From Verrucomicrobiales bacterium (GTDB taxonomy: Bacteria; Verrucomicrobiota; Verrucomicrobiia; Limisphaerales; UBA9464), in assembly GCA_003445095.1 (NCBI GenBank), contig DLVS01000660.1:1-11289 (forward strand): 11,289 bases of DNA. The letters are read 5' to 3'. The stretch's first letter is position 1. Each line of letters opens with the position of its first letter. A model generated the notes under the pieces. That model was given only the letters and a program-made list of their open reading frames with translations, did not search any database and was not told where the DNA came from. The position numbers and the translations under genes are program-made. Below are positions 1 to 7,410 of this stretch, piece after piece.

Positions 1-450
1 GGTTCCGTTGACGCTCGAGTTGGCTGTTCCAGCCACGACTTTTTCCGCGCCGGAAAAGCCGTAACTACGAACTTTCAGGCCCCATTTCCAATTCGCCTTG
101 TCGTGGTTTATTAGGAACCCGCGCCCGTCGAAATCAGTGCTCCACTGCTGCCCGGGGTTTTTCGCCTGATGCCCTCCCGCACTGGGGGTGACGGTACGTT
201 GGCTGAGGCGGTGAGCCGTGTGAATTTCCGCCCAAGTAGCCGATGACAAACCAGCCGGTAGATTGCCTGGAGAGGAAAGGTTAAGGGGCGCGGATAGTTC
301 CGTGGCGGAGGTCCCGCTCGCGATCCAGACGCTCATTACAGCCAGCACGATGACGGACCTTCGAAAGTACGGTGCCGGGTTCGGCTCTCCAATACCGGGC
401 GTTGTGTTAACGGGATGGGGTTCGTGACTATCGCGAGAAGGAGTCTCCAT
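1..450 (-). CDS. Exported or membrane-anchored protein, N-terminal part (runs off left edge)
   Basis: Reading the minus strand from the ATG at 450-448 gives 150 codons without a stop up to the window edge, so the C-terminus lies outside. Residues 1-32 are hydrophilic and proline-rich. An RRS then leads into a hydrophobic stretch (about 33-47, VIVLAVMSVWIASG) ending in a small-residue SATELS, which fits a signal peptide or membrane anchor with an unusually long n-region. The mature part has a Trp/Gly-rich module: QQWSTDFDGRGFLI, then NWKWGLKVRSYGFSG. I associate this 'W..dFDGRGF ... W.WGL...SYG' pattern with the N-termini of large secreted FG-GAP or beta-propeller-type proteins, but that is recollection and the propeller itself would be off-window. 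No clear Shine-Dalgarno precedes the ATG. Another possibility is a different start with a shorter n-region, but no in-frame ATG closer to the hydrophobic core exists before the core itself. Function unknown. Confidence 0.65.
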   Translation of the reverse strand, partial: METPSRDSHEPHPVNTTPGIGEPNPAPYFRRSVIVLAVMSVWIASGTSATELSAPLNLSSPGNLPAGLSSATWAEIHTAHRLSQRTVTPSAGGHQAKNPGQQWSTDFDGRGFLINHDKANWKWGLKVRSYGFSGAEKVVAGTANSSVNGT

Positions 451-794
451 AAATGTCGCAGGAAAAATAAGGCTGTGAATCGGCCGTCAGCCGAGAAGTA
501 CGAAAGATCAATAGGCTAGGCATTAAGCCACCGAGAGTTCCAGCCCATAACGCTAGAGACGTAACTATTCCCGCGCTACCCCGAAGTAGTGATAGCCGGC
601 AAAGTGGGCAGGTTCGAGTGGACAGAGGCCTGCTCCAGCAGCGTGAGTCGGAATCCCGTGGCCATGCGCACAGCAAACATCGATGGGATGCTCACGCGAG
701 CAACGGTCACCAACTGCGGGACGTACTCGGATCACGCTTCGCCTCGGTTGCTTGAAGTGGGAGTCGAAAGCCCACTACCCTCCGGCATCTCGTC
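451..794. other. Intergenic region between divergent genes, no supported gene
   Basis: This 344-base gap separates the leftward exported-protein gene from the rightward cytochrome-like gene, so it should carry both promoters. Short open frames cross it on both strands, but they are rich in Cys, Arg and Ser, lack ribosome sites and resemble no family I know. No convincing -35/-10 pair was found. One small stem-loop sits just upstream of the cytochrome gene: AGTGGG at 756-761 pairs with CCCACT at 771-776 around a 9-base loop, ending 18 bases before the proposed GTG start. It is too small to assign a role. Confidence 0.5.
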
Positions 795-1943
795 GTGGAA
801 AATGGGTATTTGGGTATCGAGAAGTTGAAGAAGTTCGCGGCCGGCTGCCTTGCTGCCTTAGCGGTCCTGGTCGCCGGTGTTCCGCGGGATTCCCGTGCCG
901 AGGTCGATGATCGCACTCGCCTCGCTCTCGAGGCGCTGAATCGGCTGAAAGACACCGACCTGGAGGTGAATCCTGCGTTGAAGCAGGCCGTCTTGCGTGT
1001 CTTGGAGCAGGTCCGAGGCGAACCGGAGTTTGTCGAGGTGGTGCGTGATTTCAAACTCACTGGGCATGAGCGCGAGCTCATTGATCTGGCCGTTCGAAAG
1101 CCCCAAGCTCCTCAAGCGGTGACCGCAGTTCGGCTCCTGCTTGCTTCCACGAACTCTGCCATATTGAAAGAGGCGCTGGCAGGGAAGTCGGCTCCCACGG
1201 TCGTGGAGCTGTTGGGAGCTGCCACCGATCCTCGCGCGGTGGCCTGGTTGCAGCCATTGCTCACCGATTCGAATCGCCCACTAGAGTTACGCCAGACTGC
1301 CGTTCGAGGATTGCCCCAAACCACCGAGGGGGCCCATGTGTTATTGGCGCTCGCGACGGATGGAGTTCTCCCAAAGGAGCTGCGTCCGGTGGCGGCGACG
1401 GAGCTGCGGGCGGCCCGTGGGCCTGAGGTTCGCGCAGCCGCGATCAAACTTTTTCCCATCGAATCCGCTGCCGGCGGGAATTTGCCACCCGTATCGGAAT
1501 TGCTGACGATGTCGGGCGATCCGAAACAAGGCGCTGAGATCTTCCGACGTCCCGCGGTGGCCTGCCACACCTGTCATCAGGTCAACGGCGACGGCACCGA
1601 CTTTGGCCCCAAGCTCTCGGAGATTGGGAGCAAGCTCGGCAAGGAGGCCTTGATCGCCTCAGTTCTTGATCCCAGTTCGGGCATCTCCTTCGGGTTCGAA
1701 GCCTGGCGGATCGAGCTGAAGAATGGAACTGAGTTATTCGGGCTGGTGGTAAGTGAGACGGCAGAGACGCTTTCCGTGAAGCAGCAAGGGGGTCAGGTAA
1801 CCGATGTGAAGAAGAGCGAAGTTGCCACCCGAGAGAAGCAGTCGCTGTCGATTATGCCGGCGGGTTTGGAGCAAAGTCTCACGCCACAGGAATTCGTCGA
1901 TTTGATCGCCTACTTGAGTTCCCTTCGGAAGGCAGGAATGTGA
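795..1943 (+). CDS. Exported HEAT-repeat protein with c-type heme-binding (CxxCH) domain
   Basis: The 382-residue product is probably an electron carrier outside the cytoplasmic membrane. Residues 10-35 form a signal peptide: KLKK, a hydrophobic core (AAGCLAALAVLVAG), then a likely SRA cleavage site. Residues about 55-230 are alpha-helical HEAT-like repeats (for example TDPRAVAWLQPLL and LPKELRPVAATEL). Residues about 240-382 match the 'putative heme-binding domain, Pirellula/Verrucomicrobium type'. They include GAEIF, CHTCH at 257-261 (thioether cysteines 257 and 260, axial His261), DFGPKLSEIG, and SIMPAGLEQSLT with Met354, a candidate second axial ligand. A terminal helix FVDLIAYLSSL follows, as in cytochrome c. 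Family members are often far longer, with an N-terminal propeller that is absent here. The GTG at 795 is the first start in frame, but TTG at 810 or 825 would also keep the signal peptide, and no Shine-Dalgarno decides it. priA follows 56 bases downstream on the same strand. The electron partner is unknown. Confidence 0.85.
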   Translation: MENGYLGIEKLKKFAAGCLAALAVLVAGVPRDSRAEVDDRTRLALEALNRLKDTDLEVNPALKQAVLRVLEQVRGEPEFVEVVRDFKLTGHERELIDLAVRKPQAPQAVTAVRLLLASTNSAILKEALAGKSAPTVVELLGAATDPRAVAWLQPLLTDSNRPLELRQTAVRGLPQTTEGAHVLLALATDGVLPKELRPVAATELRAARGPEVRAAAIKLFPIESAAGGNLPPVSELLTMSGDPKQGAEIFRRPAVACHTCHQVNGDGTDFGPKLSEIGSKLGKEALIASVLDPSSGISFGFEAWRIELKNGTELFGLVVSETAETLSVKQQGGQVTDVKKSEVATREKQSLSIMPAGLEQSLTPQEFVDLIAYLSSLRKAGM

Positions 1944-1999
1944 GACTGCGCAATCTTTCTCACTTGGTTTCTTAAACGTTCGCCAGCATTCCAAAGACC

Positions 2000-4243
2000 G
2001 TGGTTGCCCGCGTTACCCTCGAGCTTGCGCTGCGGCGCGAGTTCGACTACGCGATTCCCGAGGAATTACGGAATGCGGTGACGGTCGGCAGCCGGGTCAA
2101 GGTTCCCCTGGGCCATCGAGAGGTTGCTGGAGTCGTGACTGCATTGGCCGATTCGTCGTCGCATACCAATCTCAAGCCGATCCTGCGAGTGCTCGGCGAG
2201 CCGGGCTTGGTGACACCACGGGTTCTCGAATTGGCCCGGTGGATGGCCGAATATTATTGCTGCCCGGTCGAGAAGGCGCTGAAGAGCGTGTTGCCCGAGG
2301 CGGTTCGGCAGGAAGAGCCTGGTTGGAGGGAACGGCTGCACGTCCAAGCGCTCGCGCCTCCGAGCGAATTGCCCAAACTCACCGCTCGCCAGTTAGCGAT
2401 TTGGAACATCATTGAGGAATGGCGCGAGTTGCCCCTCCAAGAACTCGTCCGACTTGGCGAAACCACCGCCGAGACCGTCCGCAAGTTGGAAGATAAAGGC
2501 TTGGTCCGAATCGCCGCGCTGCGAAGTGAACGGGATCCTTACGCCTTGGAACGATTCACCCCCACCGAACCGCTTCCCCTCAATCCGAATCAATCGCAAG
2601 CGCTCGCGACGATTCTCGCTGCGTTGAAGCGGCCGACGCCGGCAGCAACGGCGGCGAATGCCACGTCCCACACCTTTTTGCTGCACGGTGTGACCGGCTC
2701 GGGGAAGACAGAAATCTATCTGCAAGCGATCGCGCAGACGCTCGCGGATCGCAAAGGGGCGATCGTGCTGGTGCCAGAAATCTCCCTCACTCCCCAGACC
2801 GTCGAACGCTTCAAAGCCCGTTTTTCGAGCGGCCCATTTCCGACCTTGGTGGCCGTACTCCATTCCCATCTGAGCGCGGGTGAACGCCACGACGAATGGC
2901 ACAAGATTCGGGAAGGTCGGGCGCGCATCGTGATTGGCGCGCGCTCGGCCGTGTTCGCCCCCGTCGAGCCGCTGGGATTGATCATTGTGGACGAGGAGCA
3001 CGAGCATTCTTACAAGCAGGAGGAAGCGCCCCGATACCACGCCCGGGACGTCGCGGTGGTGCGCGGTCAGCGCGAGGGAGCAGTCGTAGTGTTGGGATCG
3101 GCGACACCGTCATTGGAGAGCTATTTCAATGCGCGGCGGGGTAAATACGGATTGCTTGAACTACCGGCGCGAGTCACCGAAACGCGTTTGCCGGTGGTGC
3201 GAATTGTGGATCTTCGGCAGGAGCAACGCCGGGCGCGCGGGGGAGCTCCGGCGATTTTCTCGAATCCGTTGCGCGAAGCCATCCAGTTGCGGCTGGAGCG
3301 CTCCGAACAGACGATGTTATTCCTCAATCGGCGCGGTTATTCGACCACGCTGCAATGCGAGAAATGCGGTTTCGTGGCGGGCTGCCCGAACTGCAGCGTC
3401 TCGCTGACGTTCCATCGCCAGGCGCAGCAACTGCGCTGTCATATTTGCGGTCACGAGGCGCCGGTTCCCACGCAGTGCCCCGATTGCCACAACCCGGCGA
3501 TTCGCTATTCCGGACTCGGCACAGAGCGCGTCGAAGATGTGCTCATAAAATTGTTTCCAAAGGCGCGCGTGAAGCGAATGGACTCTGACACGTTGCAGCG
3601 CAAAGACGACTTTCGTCGCGTACTGACTGATTTCCGCACCGGCAAAATCGATATCCTGGTGGGAACGCAAATGATCGCGAAGGGACTGCATTTTCCCAAT
3701 GTAACGCTCGTCGGGATCGTTCATGCTGATCTGAGTTTGCACATTCCGGATTTCCGGGCCGGCGAGCGCACGTTTCAGCTGCTAACTCAAGTCAGCGGGC
3801 GCGCCGGGCGGGGCGACGTTGAGGGCGAAGTTTTCGTGCAAACGTTCACGCCTTTTCATCCAGCGATTCAATTTGCGCGGCGCCATGACTACCTGGGGTT
3901 TTACGAGCAAGAGATTGAATTTCGTGAGCAGCTCAAATACCCGCCCTGGTCGCGCGTCGCTTTGCTGACACTCAAAGGTCGCAATGAGGATAAGGTCAAA
4001 TTTACTGCGGACCATCTGCGGCGGACTCTGGAGACGAGGCTAGCCGGCTGGCGTGATCTCGTGATCGCGGGTCCAGGCCCGGCGCCTTTGATGCGCGCCG
4101 AATCGTTGTACCGATACCAGCTTATGTTGCGGACGAAGGCGATGGCGCGACTTAGTCGGGAGCTAGCGCAGGTGGAGAGCGAGTTGTCGTTACCCGACGA
4201 CCTGCACCTCACGATCGACGTGGATCCAGTCGATTTGGTATAA
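2000..4243 (+). CDS. priA: Primosomal protein N' (PriA), replication-restart 3'-5' helicase
   Basis: PriA binds stalled forks and D-loops in the cytoplasm, unwinds the lagging strand and loads the primosome so that DnaB can be reloaded. The 747-residue length is usual for the family. Residues 1-100 hold the 3'-DNA-binding domain (FDYAIPEEL, RVKVPLGHR). The helicase core follows: Walker A GVTGSGKTE at 230-238 (Lys236), DEEH box at 331-334, GSATPS at 366-371, GTQMIAKGLHFPNV at 555-568, and motif VI QVSGRAGRG at 597-605. Between the two helicase lobes lie the eight zinc-binding cysteines expected of PriA: 453, 456, 462, 465, 480, 483, 493 and 496. The C-terminal domain ends in DLHLTIDVDPVDLV, a typical PriA ending. 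The start is GTG at 2000, because an in-frame TAA at 1973-1975 leaves no ATG upstream. There is no strong Shine-Dalgarno. It lies 56 bases behind the cytochrome-like gene and converges on der. All key residues seem intact. Confidence 0.97.
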   Translation: MVARVTLELALRREFDYAIPEELRNAVTVGSRVKVPLGHREVAGVVTALADSSSHTNLKPILRVLGEPGLVTPRVLELARWMAEYYCCPVEKALKSVLPEAVRQEEPGWRERLHVQALAPPSELPKLTARQLAIWNIIEEWRELPLQELVRLGETTAETVRKLEDKGLVRIAALRSERDPYALERFTPTEPLPLNPNQSQALATILAALKRPTPAATAANATSHTFLLHGVTGSGKTEIYLQAIAQTLADRKGAIVLVPEISLTPQTVERFKARFSSGPFPTLVAVLHSHLSAGERHDEWHKIREGRARIVIGARSAVFAPVEPLGLIIVDEEHEHSYKQEEAPRYHARDVAVVRGQREGAVVVLGSATPSLESYFNARRGKYGLLELPARVTETRLPVVRIVDLRQEQRRARGGAPAIFSNPLREAIQLRLERSEQTMLFLNRRGYSTTLQCEKCGFVAGCPNCSVSLTFHRQAQQLRCHICGHEAPVPTQCPDCHNPAIRYSGLGTERVEDVLIKLFPKARVKRMDSDTLQRKDDFRRVLTDFRTGKIDILVGTQMIAKGLHFPNVTLVGIVHADLSLHIPDFRAGERTFQLLTQVSGRAGRGDVEGEVFVQTFTPFHPAIQFARRHDYLGFYEQEIEFREQLKYPPWSRVALLTLKGRNEDKVKFTADHLRRTLETRLAGWRDLVIAGPGPAPLMRAESLYRYQLMLRTKAMARLSRELAQVESELSLPDDLHLTIDVDPVDLV

Positions 4244-4244
4244 G

Positions 4245-4273
4245 GCCGAATGCTCGGCGTCGTCATCTATTTT
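4245..4273 (+). terminator. Weak candidate terminator between convergent priA and der
   Basis: Directly after the priA TAA, GCCGA (4245-4249) pairs with TCGGC (4254-4258) around an ATGC loop. A T-containing tract ends in TTTT at 4270-4273. The stem is only five pairs and the T-run is separated from it by about 11 bases, so this is a weak intrinsic terminator at best. It is placed where one is needed, in the 23-base gap between converging genes. Confidence 0.25.
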
Positions 4274-4284
4274 GCTCGGCGTCG
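4251..4284. repeat. 12-base direct repeat at the priA/der junction
   Basis: TGCTCGGCGTCG occurs at 4251-4262 and again at 4273-4284, 22 bases apart. The second copy lies inside the last codons of der, where it encodes part of the basic RPRRRAK end. The first copy overlaps the small hairpin after priA. It may be a remnant of a short duplication that produced the end of the der tail, or chance in GC-rich DNA. Confidence 0.5.
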
Positions 4285-5856
4285 AGGCCGACCCGGGCCG
4301 CGACCACGCTTCGCGCCGCGATCCACATTCCGATCCGGTCGTGTGCGCTCGCGGGAGTTACCAGCAGGCCGACTCTTGCGTACCGGTTCAATCGTCTTTG
4401 GCCGCTCGCGAGGCACCAACACGATAGGACAACCCTCAAAGCCGAAGACGCGTCGCAATTCGCCAGCGAGATATTTTTCGTACGCCGGACTGAAGACTTC
4501 CTTTCGGTTCACAAACAACAGCAGGGTGGGCGGACACTGCTTTACTTGGGTTGCGTAGAAAAACTTAAGTCGGTGCCCCAACTTGCTCACGGGCTGACGT
4601 CGCTCGATGGCGTCGGCGAGGGTCCGATTGAGAATGGCTGTGGGAATCTTTTGTCGCCATTGTGCTCCGACGTACCGAACCGCTTCCAGCAAGCGATCAA
4701 GCTGAAACCCATCTTTGGCCGACGTGAAAATCACCGGAGCGTAATCGAGAAAGAACAGTTTCTCGCGGACCCAGTCACCAAACTCGCCCAGCGTGACCAG
4801 TCGCTTGGGGCGACCAAAGACCCGCTCTTGCTCGCGCCGCGCGAACTCCGTTTCCTGGGCTAGACGCACCGAGTCCGCCACCAAATCCCATTTATTCACC
4901 ACGATCAGGCACGCTCGCCGCGCCTCAGTGATCAAGTCGGCGATCTTTTTGTCTTGTTCGACAATTCCCGTCTCGGCGTCCAAGACGAGCACGACGAGGT
5001 CGGCGCCCTCGATTGCCGCCCTGGTGCGCTCAGTGCTAAAGTATTCGACGGTGTCGTCCACGCGCCGCGCTTTACGCAACCCGGCAGTATCAACCAATAC
5101 GAAACGTTCCCGGCGGCCTTCGGTCGTTACTTCGAACGGCACATCAACGGAATCGCGAGTCGTTCCGGGCACCGGGCTGACGATGACACGTTGAGAATTA
5201 GTCAGGGTATTGATGATCGAGGACTTCCCCACGTTGGGCCGCCCAACAATGGCGAGTCGCAGAGGTGCTGATGTTGCCGATGGCGTTGGAGGTTCCGTCT
5301 GTTCCGTGGGCGTGGTGTCAGCATCCGCTGGACCCTCTCCATCGGAAGTCGTCGGAAGGTGTCGCAGCACTTCGTCCATCAGGTTCTCCATGCCACGCCC
5401 GTGAATCGCGCTGACCGGAATAAGCTTCTCGAATCCGAGTTGCGCGAATTCCGGAAGGCCGACGTCAGCACGGTCGTTATCGACTTTGTTGACCACGACG
5501 AACACTGGCTTGTGCGCCGTCCGGAGACGCTTGGCGACTTCGACGTCCAGCGGTACGACACCGTCCTGCACATTGACGACCAAGAGAATGACGCTGGCGG
5601 CGTCCAACGCCATCTGCACTTGGTCAAACGCAGCGGCGGCGATGACGTCGGTGGCCCGTTCGCCGCGCAGGAGTCCAATGCCCCCCGTGTCAATCAAGGT
5701 AAAGGGCCGGCCGCGCCACTCCACCTCGGCCATCACGCGATCGCGCGTGACCCCAGGTTCGTCATGAACGATCGCGATGCGACGGCCCGCCAGCCGATTG
5801 AAGAGCGCGGATTTGCCAACGTTGGGACGCCCGACGATGGCGATGACAGACTGCAT
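4267..5856 (-). CDS. der: Der (EngA), double-GTPase ribosome assembly factor
   Basis: Der is an essential GTPase that acts in the cytoplasm on maturing 50S ribosomal subunits. The 529-residue product has two tandem G domains and a KH-like domain. G domain 1: GRPNVGKS at 9-16, DTGG at 56-59, NKVD at 123-126, SA of G5 at 149-150. G domain 2: GRPNVGKS at 195-202, DTAG at 246-249, NKWD at 311-314, SA at 369-370. The KH-like domain covers about 380-490 (HRLKFFYATQ, PPTLLLFVNR, FGFEGCPIVL). An acidic, Pro/Thr-rich linker (about 160-188) joins the G domains. Two features are larger than in E. coli Der: an extra segment of roughly 26 residues between NKWD and FTSA (about 326-352), and a strongly basic tail (493-529), as seen in some longer Der proteins. 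The ATG at 5856 places the P-loop at the usual distance. An upstream in-frame TTG at 5898 would add 14 residues and is less likely. No Shine-Dalgarno is evident. Confidence 0.96.
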   Translation of the reverse strand: MQSVIAIVGRPNVGKSALFNRLAGRRIAIVHDEPGVTRDRVMAEVEWRGRPFTLIDTGGIGLLRGERATDVIAAAAFDQVQMALDAASVILLVVNVQDGVVPLDVEVAKRLRTAHKPVFVVVNKVDNDRADVGLPEFAQLGFEKLIPVSAIHGRGMENLMDEVLRHLPTTSDGEGPADADTTPTEQTEPPTPSATSAPLRLAIVGRPNVGKSSIINTLTNSQRVIVSPVPGTTRDSVDVPFEVTTEGRRERFVLVDTAGLRKARRVDDTVEYFSTERTRAAIEGADLVVLVLDAETGIVEQDKKIADLITEARRACLIVVNKWDLVADSVRLAQETEFARREQERVFGRPKRLVTLGEFGDWVREKLFFLDYAPVIFTSAKDGFQLDRLLEAVRYVGAQWRQKIPTAILNRTLADAIERRQPVSKLGHRLKFFYATQVKQCPPTLLLFVNRKEVFSPAYEKYLAGELRRVFGFEGCPIVLVPRERPKTIEPVRKSRPAGNSRERTRPDRNVDRGAKRGRGPGRPRRRAK

Positions 5857-6060
5857 GAACCCAGTGTGGCCAGAACCAAGAGCGACCGCAAAAGCCAATC
5901 CGCTCTGCGGGTGATTGGCGAAATGACCAGCCGACGCATGGCGGCAAGCTAACGGGTAAAATCAGATGCCGTTAACTCGCGGCGTGAATCTTTCGGATAT
6001 TGGGCTGACGAAACGAAACGGGCACTTGCCAAATTGCTTGCTAGACCTCATACGGAGCGC
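5857..6060. promoter_or_regulatory. Divergent intergenic region with inverted repeat around a TAAAAT box
   Basis: This 204-base gap lies between the starts of der (leftward) and the C25-like gene (rightward) and should hold both promoters. TAACGG at 5950-5955 is mirrored by CCGTTA at 5969-5974. TAAAAT at 5957-5962, one base off the sigma-70 -10 consensus, lies between the arms. No good -35 element sits at the right distance for the plus strand. The arrangement could be an operator over a -10 box, but the arms are only six bases and the call is weak. No gene was found here. Confidence 0.3.
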
Positions 6061-7350
6061 ATGCCCAGAAAGCCTCGCCGCTCAACTCGCCGCCGTCGCT
6101 CACCTAAAGTTGCGGAACCCGAACCTGAGCCGGCCACCAACGCCACTGAGACAACGCCCGGTGCTTTCCCCGCCCCGGTTCGCACGCCCGTTACGGCCGA
6201 CCGCATTTTGGTCGTGGTGGATCGAGACGGGCCAGACCCTCGCCTGAATGAGTACATGGAAATCATGGCCAGCCATGGCCACCCGTGCGTCGTGCTTCAG
6301 GTCCCTGGTGGCGATCCTCATAAAGCACGAGCGTTGGTCCGAGCACATCCTGGCGTCGCTGACGGTTCCGTGAGCGGAATCCAAATCTTTGGAACTCAAA
6401 TTCCCTCGTTTCGGCTCCGCTACTTTTTTCCCGAAAGCACGATGGATAGTCGAGGAGCTTCTGATCTGCCGTACGGCACGGACTTTCCATTTTTCGCCAA
6501 TCCGTTCGGGCCTGCCGAAGGTTTTCGGAAGCCTGCCTGGAGTGCTTCCGACCTCGCGGCCGCGTTGTCAGCTCCGACGGCAGACTATCGACAAAGCCAG
6601 TGGGTCGCGCGGATCTTTAAGCTCGATTCGCAGTACCTGGAGAATTTGGCGAACACTGTGCCGCCGCAGACGAACAACCTCCTCATTGCTAATGCAGATC
6701 CGACTTTCGACGACGAGGAACTCAATCAGAGGATCCGCGACCGTTATCGGGCTCGCTATGGAACTTTGGTCGCGGGGCAAAACAGCCGGTTCGCATTCCT
6801 CGGGCCGGAGTTCGGCCCCGGGCAACTCTTTGACTTCCTCGAAGCCAACCTGACGAACGCGACATTTCTCTCGATCGCCGACCACGGTTCGTCCAACAAG
6901 TTGGTAAACTTCCCTCCGTCACAGAATGGAATTCCCACGCTCCCCCACCTGCCTGACGTCGTTGAGTTCGCGGCGTGTTCGGCCGGCGATTGGATGGAGG
7001 AAAGCGCCCCGTCTATCAGTGTTGTGGAAGCGGCCTTGCGCAACGGGTGCCTGACCACTGTCGCCGCCCAATGCTTGCTCGCTTGGAACTTCACTCGCGG
7101 CTTTGCCGATCCGCACCCGGGAACGAATCCCTTTGACCAGGACAATCAGAATCCCGCGCCTATGCTCGACATTTGGCCCTCGTCCCCGTCACTCGGGCGA
7201 GCCCAGATGGAAGCAGTGAGCCAAGCGCTCAACCTGCTCAAGACCTCACTCTACCGAGATAAGCCGCACATCGTATTCCAGGTGTTGTGTGGTCACAGCC
7301 TCTTTGGTGACGGCACGGTCGAATTCAGCAGCAGCCGTTCGTTTGCCTAG
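6061..7350 (+). CDS. Gingipain-like (C25-type, caspase-fold) cysteine peptidase-like protein, apparently not exported
   Basis: The 429-residue product has the landmarks of the caspase-like clan CD peptidases, closest in layout to family C25 (gingipains). A core beta strand is followed by 'IQIFGTQIPSFRLR' (about 107-120), SDLPYGTDF at 134-142, and WVARIF at 181-186, matching 'sDlyY...vGRi' of C25. The presumed catalytic pair is His275 in SIADHGSS and Cys306 in FAACSAGDW, 31 residues apart (33 in RgpB, from memory). Then come 'SVVEAALRNGCLTTVAA', resembling the 'E..l..G..a' segment, and a terminal LCGHSLFGDGTVEF resembling the family's GDP-type ending. The N-terminus (1-45) is polybasic then Pro/Glu-rich. 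There is no signal peptide, pro-domain or sorting domain, so action in the cytoplasm is inferred. ATG 6061 is chosen over the TTG at 6034, with GGAG at 6054-6057 three bases before it. Substrate unknown. It could be an inactive relative. Confidence 0.6.
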   Translation: MPRKPRRSTRRRRSPKVAEPEPEPATNATETTPGAFPAPVRTPVTADRILVVVDRDGPDPRLNEYMEIMASHGHPCVVLQVPGGDPHKARALVRAHPGVADGSVSGIQIFGTQIPSFRLRYFFPESTMDSRGASDLPYGTDFPFFANPFGPAEGFRKPAWSASDLAAALSAPTADYRQSQWVARIFKLDSQYLENLANTVPPQTNNLLIANADPTFDDEELNQRIRDRYRARYGTLVAGQNSRFAFLGPEFGPGQLFDFLEANLTNATFLSIADHGSSNKLVNFPPSQNGIPTLPHLPDVVEFAACSAGDWMEESAPSISVVEAALRNGCLTTVAAQCLLAWNFTRGFADPHPGTNPFDQDNQNPAPMLDIWPSSPSLGRAQMEAVSQALNLLKTSLYRDKPHIVFQVLCGHSLFGDGTVEFSSSRSFA

Positions 7351-7410
7351 CACCAGGATTGCAGCCCCGGTTTGAGCCAATTGTCACGGTTAAGGTGGGC
7401 CGAATCGGTC
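7351..7410. other. Short gap between converging genes
   Basis: These 60 bases separate the stop codons of the C25-like gene and the modular secreted protein. No stable hairpin followed by a T-run is visible on either strand. Only short GCCG/CGGC complementarity is present, so I do not call a terminator. Confidence 0.5.

Noticed and set aside
605..630. GGTTCGAGT resembling a tRNA T-loop
   Set aside because: The flanking bases do not form a T-stem and no acceptor, D or anticodon arms are present.
428..676. 82-residue minus-strand open frame upstream of the left-edge gene
   Set aside because: It is Cys/Ser/Arg-rich with no family resemblance and overlaps the better-supported 1-450 gene in another frame.
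589..828. 79-residue plus-strand open frame before the cytochrome-like gene
   Set aside because: No ribosome site, no recognisable motif, and it overlaps the start of the cytochrome-like gene in another frame.
5857..5898. 14-residue N-terminal extension of Der from a TTG codon
   Set aside because: The ATG at 5856 places the first P-loop at the normal distance, and nothing supports the TTG start.
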